Assembly (NCBI GenBank): GCA_028709355.1
Contig: JAQVXF010000022.1
Coordinates: 1 to 10,848, forward strand
DNA length: 10,848 nt
Source of the DNA: Syntrophomonas sp.
GTDB lineage: Bacteria > Bacillota > Syntrophomonadia > Syntrophomonadales > Syntrophomonadaceae
Reading direction: 5' to 3'
Shown here: piece after piece, positions 1 to 6,282 of the stretch
Position numbering within the stretch: the stretch's first letter is position 1
How the letters are laid out: each line of letters begins with the position of its first letter
The notes under the pieces: model-generated
What the model was told of the DNA's origin: nothing
Seen by the model: only the letters and a program-made list of their open reading frames with translations
Databases searched by the model: none
Translations under genes and position numbers: made by a program

Positions 1-66
1 GGGAAACCAACTGGTTCTGTAGCTGACGGGATTTTGAGTGTGGAGCTCTCACCTGCGCCGCAGACC

Positions 67-75
67 TGCTATAAT
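67..75 (+). promoter_or_regulatory. Extended -10 promoter for the ppx-ppk1-sixA operon
   Basis: TGC directly precedes a perfect TATAAT (70-75), which is the extended -10 form TGnTATAAT. No good -35 hexamer lies 16-18 bp upstream (47-52 reads TCTCAC), and extended -10 promoters tolerate this. Transcription would begin near 82, leaving a leader of about 25 nt before the ATG at 107. An imperfect dyad around GAGCTC (43-48), flanked by GTG (38-40) and CAC (50-52), sits where -35 contacts would fall and could be an operator; that is a guess. Bases 1-66 hold no gene that I can support. Confidence 0.6.
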
Positions 76-106
76 GGAAGATAATCCCGGGAAAAGAGGT
101 TTGAGG

Positions 107-1654
107 ATGAAAAAATCTCCCCGCCAGACTGTGGCGGCCATCGATGTCGGTACCAATTTCGTGAGCATGATGATTGCAGAGATTACCGCCGAAGGTGCCA
201 TCCATCCACTGGAGGATGTGTGGAAACCGACTCAGATCGGTCGTGACACCTTTGCCAGCGGCCAGATCGGCTCGTCATCGGCCCAGGAACTTTGCGGTAC
301 TCTTAAGTCCTTCGCCCAGTTAATGAAGGATTACCGGGTCAAGCATTATCATGCGGTGGCCACCACCGGGATCCGGGAGGCTTCCAATCGCGAATACGTC
401 CTGGACCAGATCTGCCAGCGTACCGGCCTCAAGGTAGAAGTCATCAATAACCTGCAGGAACGTTTCTATGAATTCAAATCGATGCGGGACAGCATTTGTG
501 ATCTGCACACCATGTCGGAGGACGGTCTTTTGCTGGTCAGTCTGGGTATGGGCGGTCTGGAGATTTTTGTGTACAACCATGGCTGTCTTCAATTCACTGA
601 TTATGTCAAGATAGGCTCACTGCGGCTGCGGGAGCTGCTGGCCGATCTGGAACGGGTCACCCTGGAATTCTCGGCTGTGATCGAAGAATTCCTGGAAAGC
701 AAGATCTACTGGCTGGATTCCCTGCGCCAGAGTAAGGATTTCAAATATGTGATCGGTCTGGGCGGGGAGTTGACCTCTATACTAAAACTGGGGCACGCGG
801 ACCAATTGAGCTCCGATCGCCACTTTCTGGACCGAGCCACCTTGGAAAAGGTCTATGCACTCCTGAAAAATATGACCCCCGATACCATCATCGGCCGCTA
901 CCAGTTGCACCGCAATGAGGCCGAGATCCTGCTGCCATCGGCGATAATATTCCGCCGCTTCCTGCGCGCCACTGGTGCGGCAGGGATACAAGTACCGCAG
1001 GTATCACTGCGCCATGGGGTGCTGGCCAATCTGGCCGATGAGAGATTCGATACCAGCCGCAAACAAGAATACATCAACGACATCATCAGTTCGGTCCGCT
1101 ACTTGGGCCGCAAATTCGGTACCGATGAGACCCACTCCGGGAAAGTGGAGGACATGGCACTCCGTATCTTCGACTATCTGAAGCCGGTGCACCACTACCG
1201 GGAGAGGGAGCGGCTCTACCTCCAGGTGGCCAGCATCCTCCACGACGTAGGAAAATATATCAGCTCCGATGGGCATGAACTGCAGTCCGGCAACATCATC
1301 CGGTCTCAGCAGATCCTCGGTTTTGCCAATCGGGAATTGGCCGTGGTGGCTAACATCGCCCGCTACCATAGCCAAGTGCTTCCGGAGCGCTGGCACGACA
1401 ACTATCACTCCCTGGACCGGGAAGACCAAATAATGGTCAGCAAGCTGGCGGCGATATTGAAGATAGCCAACGCTTTGAACATATCCCATCACAGTACCAT
1501 TGAACAGATCGACCTGGATGTCAGCGGAACGGAAGTGGTCTTCAAGGTAAAATCCAAGGGGGACTTCCTCCTGGAAGGGTGGAGTTTCTCCGCTCACCTG
1601 GATTTCTTCGCCGAGGTTTATGGTTTAAAACCCATCATCAAACATAAAGGATGA
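107..1654 (+). CDS. ppx: Ppx/GppA-family phosphatase (exopolyphosphatase-like) with C-terminal HD domain
   Basis: This 515-residue protein matches the length and layout of E. coli Ppx: an ASKHA-fold Ppx/GppA domain (about 1-315) followed by an HD domain (about 335-490). Family members hydrolyse polyphosphate or pppGpp. Visible are the phosphate-1 loop AIDVGTN (about 12-18), ATTGIREA (about 85-92), the catalytic Glu118 in NNLQERF (equivalent to E. coli Glu121), a LRHGVLANL stretch, and LHDVGKY (His379, Asp380) with a later RYHS. The ATG at 107 follows AAGAGG (94-99) by 7 nt and lies downstream of the promoter; in-frame starts at 38 and 74 fall at or before the predicted transcript start. The phosphate-2 loop is abnormal: E. 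coli DIGGGST aligns with SLGMGGL, so the acidic residue is Ser145. Activity is therefore uncertain, and a ligand-sensing role is possible. The stop overlaps the start of ppk1. Confidence 0.85.
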   Translation: MKKSPRQTVAAIDVGTNFVSMMIAEITAEGAIHPLEDVWKPTQIGRDTFASGQIGSSSAQELCGTLKSFAQLMKDYRVKHYHAVATTGIREASNREYVLDQICQRTGLKVEVINNLQERFYEFKSMRDSICDLHTMSEDGLLLVSLGMGGLEIFVYNHGCLQFTDYVKIGSLRLRELLADLERVTLEFSAVIEEFLESKIYWLDSLRQSKDFKYVIGLGGELTSILKLGHADQLSSDRHFLDRATLEKVYALLKNMTPDTIIGRYQLHRNEAEILLPSAIIFRRFLRATGAAGIQVPQVSLRHGVLANLADERFDTSRKQEYINDIISSVRYLGRKFGTDETHSGKVEDMALRIFDYLKPVHHYRERERLYLQVASILHDVGKYISSDGHELQSGNIIRSQQILGFANRELAVVANIARYHSQVLPERWHDNYHSLDREDQIMVSKLAAILKIANALNISHHSTIEQIDLDVSGTEVVFKVKSKGDFLLEGWSFSAHLDFFAEVYGLKPIIKHKG

Positions 1655-3738
1655 GCACCATGCGGGGATGCAACGCGGATGCCGCGGGCAACTATATAAA
1701 CCGGGAACTGAGCTCCCTGGGTTTCAACCGGCGGGTTTTGGAAGAGGCCCAGGATAATAGCATTCCCTTGCTGGAGCGAGCCTGGTTCGCCTCCATCACC
1801 AGCACCAACCTGGATGAGTTTTTCATGGTCAGAGTGGCCGGGGTTTGGGACCAACTGCAAGCGGGTTTGGCAGAACCGGATGAAGCGGGTCTGACCCCGC
1901 AACAGGTCTGGGACCAAGTGTCCAAGACGGTCCACTCTATGATCACTGATCTCTACCATTGTTACAACCGGTCTCTGCGGCCCGGTTTGAAAAGGGAACA
2001 GATTCACCTCAGCAAGGGTAAGAAGCTGGACGAAAACCAACAGGCCTTTCTGGATAATTATTACCTGCGCTCCGTTTTCCCGGTACTGACCCCCATGGTG
2101 GTGGACAGCAGCCGCCCCTTCCCCCTGTTGTTGAACCGCAGCCTCAACATTGCCCTGCTGCTGGCCAATCCGGATGATGATTCGGAACCGGTCTTCGCTA
2201 CTGTGCAGGTTCCCTCGGTATTGGAAAGAATGGTCAGGATACCTTCCCCCCTGTATAAGACTGCCTTGGTGTTCTTGGAAGAAATCATCAAGGACCACTT
2301 GCCCGCTCTCTTCACCGGACACCGCATCCTGGCCAGAGGGTGTTTCCGTATCACCCGCAACGCCGATCTCAGCCTGGATGAAGAGGGCGCGGAAGATTTA
2401 TTGGAAGCCATCGAACAGTCGGTCAAGCAACGTAAATGGGGCGAGGTAATCCGCTTGGAGTACGAAAAGGGTCTGGATGTCCGCTTGGTGGAGCGCCTGG
2501 TGGAGGAACTGGAAGTGCCGGCAGGAGGCCTCTATGAGATAAGCGGTCCCCTGGATCTGAGCTTTTTGATGAGGATTGCTCCCGGACCGGAATTCGACCA
2601 CTTACGCTTCCCCCTCTTTCGGCCCCGGGTGCCGGACATATTTCAAAGCGGACAAGACTTGTTCGGCCTGATAGCTCGCCAGGACCTTCTCCTCCATCAT
2701 CCCTACGAGTCCTTCCAACCGGTGGTCCAACTGGTAGAAGCGGCTGCCGAGGATCCCGGCGTACTGGCTATCAAGCAGATACTGTATCGGGTAAGCGGTA
2801 ATTCACCCATCGTTGCCGCCCTGGAACGGGCCGCTGAAAACGGCAAACAGGTGACGGTGCTGTTGGAACTCCGGGCCCGGTTCGACGAAGAGAACAATAT
2901 CACCTGGGCCAAACGCCTGGAGAAATCCGGGTGCCACGTCATATACGGACTCCCCGGTCTTAAGGTACATGCCAAAATGCTGCTGATAGTAAGACGTGAG
3001 GATGACGGCATCAAGCGCTACCTACACCTGGGTACCGGCAATTACAACGACGTGACCGCCCGCTCCTATGAGGATCTGGGCCTTTTGACCGCCAATGCCA
3101 GTATGGGCGCCGATGCTTCCACTATCTTCAATATGCTGTCCGGCTATTCTAACCTGGGCAGTCTGTATAAACTGGAAGTGGCCCCCAACACGGTGCGGAA
3201 ACGGTTGACCGCCCTCATCCGCCAGGAGATGGAGCATGCCCGGGCGGGTCGGCCAGCGCATATAATCGCCAAAATCAATTCTCTGGTGGACCAACCGATC
3301 ATCAAGGAGTTATTCGCCGCCTCCCAGGCGGGAGTCAGGATAGATTTGCTGGTGCGGGGTATTTGCAGTCTCAAGCCAAACGTCCCGGGATGCAGCGAAA
3401 ATATCAGGGTAAGGAGCGTGGTAGGCAGGTTCCTGGAGCACAGCCGCATCTATTATTTCTATAACGATGGGGCAGAGAGCACCTTCCTATCCAGCGCCGA
3501 CCTCATGACCCGCAACCTGGACCGGCGCATTGAGATCATGTTCCCGGTGGAGGCCGACAACAACAAAGCCCGGCTCAAGAGTATCCTGGATGCATACCTG
3601 CGGGACACGGTCAAAGCGCGCCTCCTGAAAAATGATGGCCGCTATTACCGTATCGATAAACGGGGCAAGAAAATTTTCAGCAGCCAGACCTATTTCTGCC
3701 GCCTGTCCCAGGCAGTGACATCCCCCAACCAGCAATAG
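1651..3738 (+). CDS. ppk1: Polyphosphate kinase 1 (PPK1)
   Basis: PPK1 reversibly transfers the terminal phosphate of ATP to polyphosphate through a phosphohistidine intermediate. The 695 residues compare with 688 in E. coli. The N domain begins NRELSSLGFNRRVLEEA, and NLDEFFMVRVAG follows; the usual Trp of ELSWL is Ser here. The two phospholipase-D-like C domains carry every key residue I could align: Arg380 in YRV, Arg410 in ARFDEEN, the phosphorylated His440 in GLKVHAKM (E. coli His435), HLGTGNYND, and His597 in FLEHSR (E. coli His592). The ATG at 1651 overlaps the ppx stop as ATGA, which suggests translational coupling. However, AAAGG ends at 1650 with no spacing, so the in-frame ATG at 1660, nine bases after it, may be the true start and would drop three residues. 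A 32-nt gap separates it from the sixA-like gene. Confidence 0.97.
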   Translation: MSTMRGCNADAAGNYINRELSSLGFNRRVLEEAQDNSIPLLERAWFASITSTNLDEFFMVRVAGVWDQLQAGLAEPDEAGLTPQQVWDQVSKTVHSMITDLYHCYNRSLRPGLKREQIHLSKGKKLDENQQAFLDNYYLRSVFPVLTPMVVDSSRPFPLLLNRSLNIALLLANPDDDSEPVFATVQVPSVLERMVRIPSPLYKTALVFLEEIIKDHLPALFTGHRILARGCFRITRNADLSLDEEGAEDLLEAIEQSVKQRKWGEVIRLEYEKGLDVRLVERLVEELEVPAGGLYEISGPLDLSFLMRIAPGPEFDHLRFPLFRPRVPDIFQSGQDLFGLIARQDLLLHHPYESFQPVVQLVEAAAEDPGVLAIKQILYRVSGNSPIVAALERAAENGKQVTVLLELRARFDEENNITWAKRLEKSGCHVIYGLPGLKVHAKMLLIVRREDDGIKRYLHLGTGNYNDVTARSYEDLGLLTANASMGADASTIFNMLSGYSNLGSLYKLEVAPNTVRKRLTALIRQEMEHARAGRPAHIIAKINSLVDQPIIKELFAASQAGVRIDLLVRGICSLKPNVPGCSENIRVRSVVGRFLEHSRIYYFYNDGAESTFLSSADLMTRNLDRRIEIMFPVEADNNKARLKSILDAYLRDTVKARLLKNDGRYYRIDKRGKKIFSSQTYFCRLSQAVTSPNQQ

Positions 3739-3770
3739 TCCGGTGACCAGGAAATGAAGGAGGGGTATCG

Positions 3771-4283
3771 GTGCTGGACCAACTGATATTGGTAAGGCAC
3801 GGCAAAGCGGTCAAAAGGGATCCGGGAGTCGAAGATGAGGGAAGGGCTCTGACTGATAAAGGCGCCCTGGAGATGCGCCAGGCAGTCCCCCCCCTGGTCC
3901 GGTTGATCGGCTCGCGAAAAATCATCATCTGGTCAAGTCCTTTGCGGCGGGCAGTCCAGACTGCCTCTATCCTGGCTGATGCGCTGGGAGTGGAGCAGAT
4001 AGTCGAGGTTCCCTGCATAGGCGATGGGGACTGGCCAAGGTTCACCCAGGAATTGGTCCGAGTGGGATCAGCGGAAGTACTGGTGGCAGTCGGCCACCAG
4101 CCCTATCTGAGTGAATGGAGTAGACTGCTGGCGGGAACGCCCCTGCCATATAAAAAGGGGGCTGCTGCCGGGTTTCAACTACGCTCTTACCACCCGACCC
4201 AGGGCGATCTGCTCTGGTTCATGCAACCCCAGTTTTTAAAATTGTTAGGGCTAACGTCCTCCCCTCCCCTGCCGCCGGCTTAA
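3771..4283 (+). CDS. sixA: SixA-like phosphohistidine phosphatase (histidine phosphatase superfamily)
   Basis: This 170-residue single-domain protein belongs to the branch-1 histidine phosphatase fold. It opens with LILVRHGKA, where Arg9-His10-Gly11 carries the nucleophilic His. SSPLRRAVQTA (about 55-65) supplies the phosphate-binding Arg, and VAVGHQPYLSEW carries the second His, His109. Family members of this small size, such as E. coli SixA (161 aa), remove phosphate from phosphohistidine; cofactor-dependent mutases are longer. The start is GTG, backed by a very strong AAGGAGGGG (3757-3765) five bases upstream. As third gene after ppx and ppk1 it probably belongs to polyphosphate metabolism. 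PPK1 carries a phosphohistidine, so it is an attractive but unproven substrate. The stop TAA lies in the palindrome TTAA (4280-4283), shared with the stop of the convergent gene. A generic sugar-phosphate or nucleotide phosphatase cannot be excluded. Confidence 0.85.
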   Translation: MLDQLILVRHGKAVKRDPGVEDEGRALTDKGALEMRQAVPPLVRLIGSRKIIIWSSPLRRAVQTASILADALGVEQIVEVPCIGDGDWPRFTQELVRVGSAEVLVAVGHQPYLSEWSRLLAGTPLPYKKGAAAGFQLRSYHPTQGDLLWFMQPQFLKLLGLTSSPPLPPA

Positions 4284-5950
4284 ACCTCAAACCAGCTGCC
4301 CCCGACGAATTCCCGCAGGATCGAATTGGGGGGGATGTTTTGGGTAGGTATGGCCCGGAAATAGCTGAGGAAGCGCAACAGGCGGCTCGATTCTACGTGT
4401 TCCGGCATATCATTGTCGATAGCTTCCAATAAGGGCTCGGCGAACAATTTCAGGGCAGCCAATTCATAGACCAGTGAGGAATTAAACATCACATTGGCAG
4501 TTTCCTGGAAGGGGAAGATGTTCTTTTCCTCTGCCCGCCGCACAGAAGCCCATTGCCGGATGGTTTTGATGGCCGGGTTGCCCCGGGTGCGGTGGTCCCG
4601 GATTATCCGTCGGATGAGACGCGAATCGGTCGTGGGGATCCGGTTGCTGTAATCGACATTGAGCTGGGTCAGGGCGCTGATATATATCTTAAACTTGTTC
4701 TTGACGGGCACGCTGAAAGTCAACTGGTCGTTCAAGGCATGGATGCCTTCCAGGATGATGGGTTCATTGGTTGGGATCTTGATCCGATAGCCCTCCTCTT
4801 CCCGGCGTCCGGTCTTGAAATTGTAGATGGGGATCTCCACTTCCTCACCCTCGATGAGGCGAGCCAACTGATCGTTGAAAAGATCGATATCGACCGCTGC
4901 CAGGCAATCATAGTCATAGTTACCCTCCTCATCTAGTGGGGTCATGACCCGGTCCACAAAGTAGTTGTCCATGGAGATGGACACCGGGTGATGCCCGATG
5001 ACCCGCAGTTGGATCAACAGCCGTTGGGCAAAGGTAGTCTTGCCTGAGGATGAGGGCCCGGCGATCAGTACCACCCGGATGCTGGGATTGTCGCTTATCA
5101 TATCGGCGATGTAGGCGATCTTCTTTTCATGCAGAGCTTCATTGACCCGGATCAAATCATCGATCCTATCCTGGGTTATCATATCGTTAAGCGATGACAC
5201 ATGCGGCACGTGCAGCATCTCCGCCCACTCCTTGGCCTCCTGGTGGATCATGGCCAATTTACGCTGCTCCCGGTAAGGTTTGATGAGATCCAGATCATCG
5301 ACCTCAGGGGTGCGCAGAACCATACCGGGAGAATGGTAGAGCAGGCGGAATTTTCCCAAAATACCGGTCCGGTTGACCATATAGCCATAGAAGTATTCCA
5401 CAAAACCGTCCAACTCATATACATGGGCGGCTTCCTTGTCGCGATAACGCATCAGCTTGACCTTATCGTCCTGCCCCTGCTCCATGAATATCCGCCGCAC
5501 TTCATCGTTCTCCATCAGGTGGCGGTTGATGGGCAAGTCCTGTTGGACAATCTGGCGCATACGGTTCTGGATCTGCTCAATCTCGATATCAGCACTGGGC
5601 CCGCCCAGGAATTCACAAAACAAGCCGTTGGAGAGGGTATGTTTTATCATCAGGGTGCGATCCGGGAACAGGTCCCGGCAGGCCTTTATCAGTACCAAGG
5701 TGGCGCTGCGGCGGTAGATCCTTAAACCGGCCGGACAGGTAGTATCGACCAGTTCCACCTCACAGTCATACTTGAAGACATAATGCAGATCGCGCAAGGT
5801 ATTGCGGATGATGGCGGCCACAATCGGGTAGGCCCGTCCCTCCTGGATAGGAGCGCACAACTCACCCACCGTGGAACCGCGGGCCACCTTGAATGATCCC
5901 ACGTTTTTAACCACAACATTCACTACTTCGTTAGGTCCGGCAGTCGGCAT
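4280..5950 (-). CDS. TGS/tRNA-SAD/P-loop nucleoside (uridine) kinase family protein
   Basis: This 556-residue fusion has three parts. Residues about 9-70 resemble a TGS domain. About 71-230 resemble the second additional domain of threonyl-tRNA synthetase (RIYRRS, then ALVLIKA-like CRDLFPD and SNGLFCEF). About 290-500 form a uridine-kinase-like P-loop domain, with Walker A GPSSSGKTT at 298-306, SMDNYF, and IPIYNFKTG followed by PIILEGIHAL. The kinase part should phosphorylate a nucleoside, probably uridine or cytidine, with NTP. The His ligands expected in an editing SAD domain are not apparent, so that domain probably binds rather than edits. The family is known from Firmicutes and Thermotogae, but its precise substrate is not firmly established. 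The ATG at 5950 follows GGAGGGGAG on the minus strand by about 8 nt. Its stop shares TTAA with the sixA-like gene, leaving no room for a terminator between them. Confidence 0.85.
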   Translation of the reverse strand: MPTAGPNEVVNVVVKNVGSFKVARGSTVGELCAPIQEGRAYPIVAAIIRNTLRDLHYVFKYDCEVELVDTTCPAGLRIYRRSATLVLIKACRDLFPDRTLMIKHTLSNGLFCEFLGGPSADIEIEQIQNRMRQIVQQDLPINRHLMENDEVRRIFMEQGQDDKVKLMRYRDKEAAHVYELDGFVEYFYGYMVNRTGILGKFRLLYHSPGMVLRTPEVDDLDLIKPYREQRKLAMIHQEAKEWAEMLHVPHVSSLNDMITQDRIDDLIRVNEALHEKKIAYIADMISDNPSIRVVLIAGPSSSGKTTFAQRLLIQLRVIGHHPVSISMDNYFVDRVMTPLDEEGNYDYDCLAAVDIDLFNDQLARLIEGEEVEIPIYNFKTGRREEEGYRIKIPTNEPIILEGIHALNDQLTFSVPVKNKFKIYISALTQLNVDYSNRIPTTDSRLIRRIIRDHRTRGNPAIKTIRQWASVRRAEEKNIFPFQETANVMFNSSLVYELAALKLFAEPLLEAIDNDMPEHVESSRLLRFLSYFRAIPTQNIPPNSILREFVGGSWFEV

Positions 5951-5971
5951 GTCTCATTCTCCCCTCCGATG

Positions 5972-5985
5972 ATAGTACTATTATA
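5972..5985 (-). promoter_or_regulatory. Putative -10 box and overlapping palindrome upstream of the nucleoside kinase gene
   Basis: On the minus strand 5985-5980 reads a perfect TATAAT, 30 bp before the ATG at 5950. Transcription would start near 5973, giving a short leader that contains the GGAGGGGAG ribosome binding site. The -35 position (6003-6008) reads CATCGA, a poor match, and there is no TGn extension, so the promoter may be weak or need an activator. ATAGTACTAT (5972-5981) is a perfect 10-bp palindrome spanning the last -10 base and the start site, a typical place for a repressor. No known operator is recognised. Confidence 0.4.
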
Positions 5986-6021
5986 TACGATTCAGCACCA
6001 CATCGATGCCGCTAATACCAT

Positions 6022-6064
6022 CCCCGCCTGCCCCCGCCCCGGAAAATACTTTCCCCGCAGCCCC
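6022..6064 (-). other. Cluster of five G-tracts (potential G-quadruplex) on the minus strand
   Basis: The plus strand shows C-runs at 6022-6025, 6031-6035, 6037-6040, 6053-6056 and 6061-6064, so the minus strand carries five runs of four or five G within 43 bases. Loops are 5, 1, 12 and 4 nt; the 12-nt loop can itself fold as a small hairpin (GGAAA 6041-6045 with TTTCC 6050-6054). It sits in the pheT-to-kinase gap, just upstream of the kinase -10 box on the non-template strand. Quadruplex formation is inferred from the tract pattern alone. Confidence 0.4.
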
Positions 6065-6121
6065 TGCCTCGATTAAATTAGTTGCCAGTTGGTCCAATCG
6101 CCCCTCGTTATAATCAGCAAA

Positions 6122-6171
6122 ACTCCCCTTTGCGGCCTGAATTCATCTCAGCGGTCCACTCAAAGGGGAGT
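6122..6171. repeat. 11-bp perfect inverted repeat downstream of pheT
   Basis: ACTCCCCTTTG (6122-6132) and CAAAGGGGAGT (6161-6171) are perfect reverse complements separated by 28 nt. On the minus strand this hairpin lies about 110-160 nt past the pheT stop and is followed by TTTTGCTGATT, so it might be a weak terminator for pheST. The 28-nt loop and interrupted T-run are not typical of an intrinsic terminator. The loop contains the palindrome TGAATTCA (6138-6145). Confidence 0.4.
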
Positions 6172-6282
6172 GATTCAGTTCCCGGCAATCGTGACGGTCA
6201 AATCATTGACTCGGTTGATACCAGTGAATCCAGGCAGCTGGTAAATCCCAACTCCGTACGTGGTTGTTGGCTGGGCTGATTA

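Larger units (their letters stand above)
5951..6282. other. 332-bp intergenic region between pheT and the nucleoside kinase gene
   Basis: Besides the -10 box, G-tract cluster and inverted repeat listed separately, I see no gene here. A TTG-initiated frame at 6082-6279 on the plus strand has no ribosome binding site and no recognisable protein features. A plus-strand TATAAT at 6109-6114 lacks a usable -35 and has no gene behind it. GTCAA (6197-6201) and TTGAC (6206-6210) form a small dyad. The gap is unusually long for two same-strand genes in this otherwise compact window and probably contains the end of the pheST unit and the start of the kinase unit. Confidence 0.5.

Noticed and set aside
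1..66. Possible end of an upstream gene at the left window edge
   Set aside because: One plus frame stays open from base 1 to a stop at 82-84, but the short translation shows no recognisable protein and runs through the promoter.
1004..1597. 197-codon minus-strand frame opposite ppx
   Set aside because: It lies wholly opposite the HD domain of the Ppx-like protein, with no motif, promoter or ribosome binding site.
1618..2322. 234-codon open frame on the minus strand opposite ppk1
   Set aside because: The opposite strand encodes unmistakable PPK1, the translation has no recognisable domain, and there is no ribosome binding site. It is a shadow of codon bias.
6109..6114. Perfect TATAAT on the plus strand
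   Set aside because: No -35 at suitable distance (TTGCCA at 6082-6087 is 21 bp away) and no plus-strand gene or RNA recognised downstream.
6082..6279. 65-codon plus-strand frame in the pheT-kinase gap, starting TTG
   Set aside because: There is no ribosome binding site, the composition looks like non-coding sequence, and it spans the inverted repeat. Not supported as a gene.
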